A stretch of DNA of 36,081 nucleotides, taken from JBCCGG01 sp039029395. GTDB lineage: Bacteria > Pseudomonadota > Alphaproteobacteria > Kiloniellales > JAKSDN01. The notes under the pieces are model-generated. The model did not search any database and was not told where the DNA came from. It worked only from the letters and a program-made list of their open reading frames with translations. Made by a program: the position numbers and the translations under genes. Where the stretch lies: contig JBCCGG010000058.1 of the NCBI GenBank assembly GCA_039029395.1, positions 1 to 36,081 on the forward strand. Direction: 5' to 3'. Shown piece after piece: positions 32,643 through 36,081 of the stretch; the first letter of the stretch is position 1, and every line of letters begins with the position of its first letter.

Positions 32643-33374
32643 TTGACCAACATCTCACCCCTGCCGCCGGCCCGCGGCGTGCCGCTTTCGTTCGGCGATC
32701 TGCTGCTGATCGCGATTCTCGGCCTGGGCACGGCGCGCATACTTTCGATCCTCGCCGCACCCTACCTGGTGACGCCCGGCGCCGGCCGGGCGATGGTCGT
32801 GGTCGTCCTGCTGGCGCTTCATTCGGCCGCCCTGCTGAGCGCACTTTACCTCATCGCCGTGCGCTGGCGCGGCCTCGAGTGGCACGACTTGGGCCTGGTG
32901 CCGACCACGGGGCAGTGGGTCCGCCGGGCGATCCCGATCGCGATTCTGGCCCACCCGGCCACCGTGCTGCTTAAGCTCGGCACCCAGAAGCTCCTGGAGA
33001 TCCCGGACGAGAACCCGCAGCTCGATCTGATCGCACCGAGCGGTATCACCACGGGCGAGATGGTCGCCATGATCATCATGGTCGCCTTCGTCGTGCCCTT
33101 CACCGAGGAGCTGGTGTTTCGCGGCCTGCTCTATCGCTGGCTGCGCAACCGCTGGGGCGTCTTCGCCTCGGCCCTGATCAGCGGGGTTTGCTTCGCCGCG
33201 CTTCACAACATCGTGCTGCTGATCCCGGCGCTCACTCTGCTCGGCATGATCCTAGCCTGGCTGACCGAGCGCAGCGGCTCGATCTGGCCGGCCATCGTGA
33301 CTCATGGCCTGTTCAACGCGATCACGGTCTTTTTGCTCTACAGCACCAAATTGGCCGGCGTCGACTTCGCTTAG
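32643..33374 (+). CDS. CPBP-family intramembrane glutamic protease
   Basis: A 243-residue membrane protein with about six to seven hydrophobic segments. It has the Abi/CPBP motifs: F-T-E-E-L-V-F-R-G-L-L-Y-R-W-L with the paired glutamates and Arg, a second helix with F-A-A-L-H-N carrying His, and I-V-T-H-G-L-F-N-A with the third catalytic His. The family comprises CAAX prenyl endopeptidases and bacterial intramembrane proteases, some involved in bacteriocin self-immunity or signalling. The substrate is unknown. The start is uncertain: a TTG at 32643 without a clear ribosome binding site is used here, and GTG at 32679 is possible. It probably belongs to the ispDF operon. Its stop overlaps the stop of the convergent small gene. 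Confidence 0.88.
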   Translation: MTNISPLPPARGVPLSFGDLLLIAILGLGTARILSILAAPYLVTPGAGRAMVVVVLLALHSAALLSALYLIAVRWRGLEWHDLGLVPTTGQWVRRAIPIAILAHPATVLLKLGTQKLLEIPDENPQLDLIAPSGITTGEMVAMIIMVAFVVPFTEELVFRGLLYRWLRNRWGVFASALISGVCFAALHNIVLLIPALTLLGMILAWLTERSGSIWPAIVTHGLFNAITVFLLYSTKLAGVDFA

Positions 33375-33598
33375 CTTTCCGGACCCGGCCCGAAGGTGCT
33401 TGGCGCGCGGGACCACAGGACCTCCCGGTCGCCGGTAAGCGCCCCGGCCACGTCGTCGATGGCGTCCAGCAGGCGCTCGGCCGCCCGGTAGGTCGGGCCG
33501 CCGATCTTGGTGGCCGCCAGGACCCGTACCGCCGCGCGCCGGGCCCCGGCCAAGGCCGCGAGCTCGTTCGAAGGATCGCTGATACCGCCCCGTGACAT
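33371..33598 (-). CDS. Small uncharacterised protein
   Basis: A 75-residue predicted protein that I do not recognise. AGGGGCC directly precedes the ATG at 33598, and an upstream ATG at 33610 is also in frame. The sequence is helical and alanine/arginine-rich (NELAALAGARRAAVRVLAAT), then K-I-G-G-P-T-Y-R-A-A-E-R-L-L-D-A-I-D-D-V-A-G-A-L-T-G-D-R, and it ends in a proline/glycine tail. It has no signal peptide or membrane segment. It lies 59 nt downstream of the MFS gene on the same strand and ends in a TTAG overlap with the convergent CPBP gene. The open frame extends far into the MFS gene because the DNA is GC-rich, so frame length is no evidence. The coding call rests on the ribosome binding site and on filling the gap. 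Confidence 0.5.
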   Translation of the reverse strand: MSRGGISDPSNELAALAGARRAAVRVLAATKIGGPTYRAAERLLDAIDDVAGALTGDREVLWSRAPSTFGPGPES

Positions 33599-33657
33599 GG
33601 CCCCTATCATGCCGCGATCCGCGGTGCCTGCGAAGCGGAATGAGAAGTGCGGCGGCC

Positions 33658-34998
33658 TCATTTTAGGTACCGCCAGGCAATGGCCAGGCCGGCTAGGGCG
33701 ACGGCGGCCGAGGCCAGGAAGACGATGGGAAAGCTCTGAGTGCTCACGAAGAGCAGGCTCAAGACCGCCATGCCGATGGTGCCACCAAGCAGCTGGGCTG
33801 TCAGGTTGATACCGCCGGCCTGGCCGCGCATCGCGGGCTCGACCGCATTCATCACTGCGCGCCGGGTCGGGGCCGCGAGGAATGGCAGGGTGCAGCCCCA
33901 GAGCACCAGAGGCGCCACGATCAGGCCGTAGCTCTTGGCCGCGACCGCACCGGCCAGGGCGAGCAGCGCCACGCCATGGAGCAAGACGCCGATGAGCGCC
34001 GGGCCCCGGGCCCCGAAACGGTCGGTCAGGCGGCCGGCCAGGAGCGCGCAGAAGAGCGTCGGCACGACCGCCGGCAAGAGCGCCAGACCGGCGTCCAAGG
34101 GGTTCATGGAGAGCTCTTTCTGAAGGTATAGGGCGCCGAACACGATGACCGCGATCTTGCTGAAGTTGCCGGTCGCGATCACCAGGTTGGCGGCGTTCAG
34201 GACGCCCCGTTCGAAGAGATCGATCCGGATCAAAGGCTCGGCCGCCCGCCGCTCGAGCGCCACGAAGGCGGCCAAGGCCAACGCGCCGCCGGCCAGCAAC
34301 GCAATGGTCGCAAGCGCGCCCCAGCCCCACTCGGCGGCCTGCATGAGCCCGGCGACCAGCGCGCTCAAGCCGGCGACGAAGGCCACCAGGCCGGGCAGGT
34401 CGAAGCCGGGCGGCGGCTTGTCCCGGTGCGGGCTCGGCCAGGCGGCCAGCACGATCAGCGCGATCGCCGCGACCACCGGTAGGTTGATCCAGAAGATCCA
34501 GCGCCAGGACAGAAGATCGGTGAAGAGACCGCCGACCAGCGGGCCGAGCGAAATGAAGAAGCCGCCCATGGCGACCTGAACGCCGAACGCGAGGCCACGC
34601 TGCTCGGGCGGAAAGACGCCCGTGATCATGGTGATCGTGGCGGGAAAGATGACCGCCGCGCCGAGCCCCTGTAGGGCCCGCGCCGTGATGATCCAGGTGC
34701 CGTCCTGAGCGAAGCCAGCGGCGCAGGAGGCCAGGCCGAAAAGCGCCATGCCGGCGGCGAAGAAGCCCCGATGGCCGAAGCGGTCGCCCAGGCGCCCGCC
34801 CGCCACCGCGCAGCCGGTCAGCACCAGCAGGTAGGCGTTGACGATCCAGTGGGCGCCGGTCTCGCTAAGGCCGAGGTCCCGGCGCATGGTCGGCAGGGCG
34901 ACGCCGACCACCGTCTCGTCGAGAACGATCAGCCCCAGGACGCCGCCCATGGCGCCCAGGATCCACCATTTGCGATGGTTGGCGGCGATCAGCGCCAT
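33658..34998 (-). CDS. MFS multidrug/exporter, DHA2 (EmrB/QacA) type
   Basis: A 446-residue transporter with 12-14 transmembrane helices. It has the DHA2 motif L-D-E-T-V-V-G-V-A-L-P in helix 1 (motif D1), motif A G-G-R-L-G-D-R-F-G-H-R between helices 2 and 3, and R-A-L-Q-G-L-G-A-A in motif B, with the exporter motif C-like S-L-G-P-L-V-G-G in helix 5. The family pumps lipophilic drugs, bile salts or metabolites out with proton exchange. It is monocistronic or pairs with the small gene at 33371. Its ribosome binding site and ATG sit inside the 3' arm of a perfect hairpin (34999-35027), so translation may be controlled by RNA structure. Confidence 0.9.
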   Translation of the reverse strand: MALIAANHRKWWILGAMGGVLGLIVLDETVVGVALPTMRRDLGLSETGAHWIVNAYLLVLTGCAVAGGRLGDRFGHRGFFAAGMALFGLASCAAGFAQDGTWIITARALQGLGAAVIFPATITMITGVFPPEQRGLAFGVQVAMGGFFISLGPLVGGLFTDLLSWRWIFWINLPVVAAIALIVLAAWPSPHRDKPPPGFDLPGLVAFVAGLSALVAGLMQAAEWGWGALATIALLAGGALALAAFVALERRAAEPLIRIDLFERGVLNAANLVIATGNFSKIAVIVFGALYLQKELSMNPLDAGLALLPAVVPTLFCALLAGRLTDRFGARGPALIGVLLHGVALLALAGAVAAKSYGLIVAPLVLWGCTLPFLAAPTRRAVMNAVEPAMRGQAGGINLTAQLLGGTIGMAVLSLLFVSTQSFPIVFLASAAVALAGLAIAWRYLK

Positions 34999-35027
34999 CT
35001 CGCCCCTCTCAATCAGATCGGGGCGAG
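34999..35027 (-). promoter_or_regulatory. Hairpin that hides the Shine-Dalgarno of the MFS gene
   Basis: On the minus strand CTCGCCCC (35027-35020) and GGGGCGAG (35006-34999) form a perfect 8-bp stem with a 13-nt loop. The 3' arm contains the GAGGGGCGAG ribosome binding sequence and ends directly at the ATG (34998). If formed in the mRNA, it would block initiation. Confidence 0.5.
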
Positions 35028-35068
35028 TCTAGCAGGCTTTTTCGATGGCAATGTTAAGTCTGCTCGCT

Positions 35069-35683
35069 TTAGCGCGAGTAGAACTCGATCACCAGGTTGG
35101 GCTCCATCTGCACCGGGTAGGGCACGTCGGCCAGTTTTGGGCCGCGCAGGTAGCGGGCCTTCATGTCCTTGAGCTCGACCTCGATGTAGTCGGGCAGCTC
35201 GCGCTCGACGCTTTCGATGGCGTCCAGCACCAGGGGCAGCTCCCGGCTTTTGGCCTTGATCTGCACCACGTCCTCGTCCTTGACCTGATAGGACGGGATG
35301 TTGACCCGCTTGCCGTTGACCAGGATGTGGCCGTGGTTGACGAACTGCCGGGCGGAGAACACCGTGGGCACGAACTTGGCCCGGTAGACGACCGCGTCCA
35401 GGCGCCGCTCCAGAAGCTCGATCAGATTTTCGCCGGTGTCGCCCCGGCGCCGGGTGGCTTCCTGGTAATAGCGGCGGAACTGCTTCTCACCGATGTTGCC
35501 GTAGTAGCCCTTGAGCTTCTGCTTGGCGGCCAGCTGGGTGCCGAAGTCCGCCGGCTTGCGCCGGCGCTGGCCGTGCTCCCCGGGGGGGTAGTCCCGCTTG
35601 TTGACCGGGCTCTTGGGCCGGCCCCAGAGATTCACTCCGAGGCGGCGGTTAATCTTGTACTTCGACTCCGCACGTTTTGACAT
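35069..35683 (-). CDS. rpsD: 30S ribosomal protein S4
   Basis: A 204-residue protein of normal S4 length. It starts MSKRAESKYKINRRLGVNLW and has the conserved P-P-G-E-H-G-Q-R-R-R-K-P-A-D-F-G-T-Q-L region, the KLKGYYGNIGEKQFRRYYQE block, and the S4 RNA-binding domain (LERRLDAVVYRAKF, SARQFVNHGHILVNGKRVNI). It binds the 16S 5' domain early in 30S assembly. The cysteine-zinc finger form of S4 is not present. It is monocistronic here, outside the alpha operon, as is usual in alphaproteobacteria, with its own near-consensus promoter about 120 nt upstream. The longer open frame up to 35776 is leader, not coding. Confidence 0.98.
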   Translation of the reverse strand: MSKRAESKYKINRRLGVNLWGRPKSPVNKRDYPPGEHGQRRRKPADFGTQLAAKQKLKGYYGNIGEKQFRRYYQEATRRRGDTGENLIELLERRLDAVVYRAKFVPTVFSARQFVNHGHILVNGKRVNIPSYQVKDEDVVQIKAKSRELPLVLDAIESVERELPDYIEVELKDMKARYLRGPKLADVPYPVQMEPNLVIEFYSR

Positions 35684-35799
35684 GCCGTGATGGTCCTCGT
35701 TGGTTACCTTGTTGTCCCGGTAGTCCCTTGCCCCTTTTGGGGCGCGGGCGGGAGCCGGCGCCAAGGCCGGATCCACGTTCCCAGGAATCGAGCGGCCGG

Positions 35800-35827
35800 A
35801 CTATACGGCGGCGCTCTAAAATGTCAA
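35800..35827 (-). promoter_or_regulatory. Strong sigma-70-type promoter of rpsD
   Basis: On the minus strand TTGACA (35827-35822) is a perfect -35 box and TATAGT (35805-35800) matches the -10 consensus at five of six bases, with a 16-bp spacer. The start would be near 35793, giving a leader of about 110 nt. The leader contains a GCCCC-AAAA-GGGGC hairpin (35730-35743). Confidence 0.7.
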
Positions 35828-35871
35828 ACAGGAAGGCGAAGACCAAGTCTTGATGTTAGACACCCATCTCA

Positions 35872-35968
35872 TGGGGTCTAGCGGCCCTCCGGGTTGGAGC
35901 GGTGCGCGGCGCGATGCCGAAGCATCGGGCAAGCGCCGCGACGCCCTCCGGAGGGCTGCTAGACCCCA
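35872..35968. repeat. Long imperfect inverted repeat with nested hairpin
   Basis: Two 21-bp arms (35872-35892, beginning TGGGGTCTAGC, and 35948-35968, ending GCTAGACCCCA) pair with one mismatch, which would be a G-U pair in RNA on the plus strand. Inside lies a second stem, CGCGGCGC (35905-35912) with GCGCCGCG (35933-35940), itself enclosing GATGC-CGAA-GCATC. No open reading frame covers it. It could be a dispersed palindromic repeat (REP-like), a mobile-element end or a structured RNA. A genome-wide copy count would distinguish these. Confidence 0.65.
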
Positions 35969-36081
35969 CCGAAGGCCGCGCGGGCCGGCCCGCGCGCCCC
36001 GTCGCGGGGGGGTGGGCCCACCGCCCCCCCCCCGCCGAGCGCGCCGGGCGGGCCCCCGCGGGGGAAGGGGGGGGAAAAACA
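35969..36081. other. Extreme G/C homopolymer sequence at window end, probably a poor-quality contig end
   Basis: No gene is seen. The stretch contains a 20-bp perfect palindrome (35977-35996, GGGCCGGCCC core) followed by runs of seven to ten C or G and a terminal AAAAACA. The homopolymer content is unlike anything else in the window and is typical of sequence read into a GC-rich hairpin at a contig break. Confidence 0.6.

Noticed and set aside
35684..35776. N-terminal extension of rpsD
   Set aside because: S4 normally starts at MSKR; the extension is leader sequence downstream of the near-consensus promoter, and the ATG at 35683 has its own GAGG site.

Overview
The window is high-GC, densely packed DNA from an alphaproteobacterium, probably Rhodospirillales-like. 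The best evidence is the gene order on the minus strand in the right half: dusB-ntrB-ntrC-ntrY-ntrX-trkA-dat-(HAD)-hfq-hflX, with ispDF, pgpA and cinA on the plus strand beside it. This is a classic alphaproteobacterial neighbourhood. I saw no rRNA, tRNA, CRISPR array, insertion sequence or prophage gene. The last ~110 bases are extreme G/C homopolymer sequence that looks like a low-quality contig end.

Layout. 1-636: the 5' part of a small operon on the minus strand that pairs an EACC1-like protein with a caspase-like protease; the protease is cut by the window edge. 697-3739: stand-alone genes (MDR oxidoreductase, glycine-zipper lipoprotein, GFA protein, divergent GcvA-type LysR regulator). 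4022-5407: exported DUF3179 protein in a visibly lower-GC patch. 5457-12968: a divergent catabolic island. On the left are a hydroxyacid-oxoacid transhydrogenase (HOT/ADHFE1-type) and a D-2-hydroxyglutarate dehydrogenase-like flavoprotein. On the right are a Tat-exported TRAP binding protein, DctQ, DctM, an IclR regulator and a secreted chorismate mutase. 12965-17538: alanine dehydrogenase, dimethylglycine/sarcosine dehydrogenase-like protein and an inositol-monophosphatase-family protein. 17552-29535: hflX, hfq, HAD phosphatase, D-amino acid transaminase, trkA, the NtrYX and NtrBC two-component systems and dusB. 29608-33374: ccsA-like gene, then ispDF-pgpA-cinA-CPBP protease. 33371-35683: a small unknown gene, an MFS exporter and rpsD with a near-consensus promoter. 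35872-35968: a long two-armed hairpin.

How the genes fit together. The clearest unit is 5457-12968. HOT moves reducing equivalents from a hydroxyacid such as 4-hydroxybutyrate to 2-oxoglutarate and makes D-2-hydroxyglutarate. The adjacent flavoprotein family oxidises D-2-hydroxyglutarate back to 2-oxoglutarate. A TRAP importer and an IclR regulator complete what looks like a hydroxyacid uptake and oxidation module. A 9+3+9 palindrome sits on the -10/start region of a promoter between the two arms and is a good operator candidate. The most unusual item is the EACC1/caspase pair at the left edge, which resembles known bacterial conflict (immunity or programmed death) modules. Its effector or partner genes, if any, lie outside the window.
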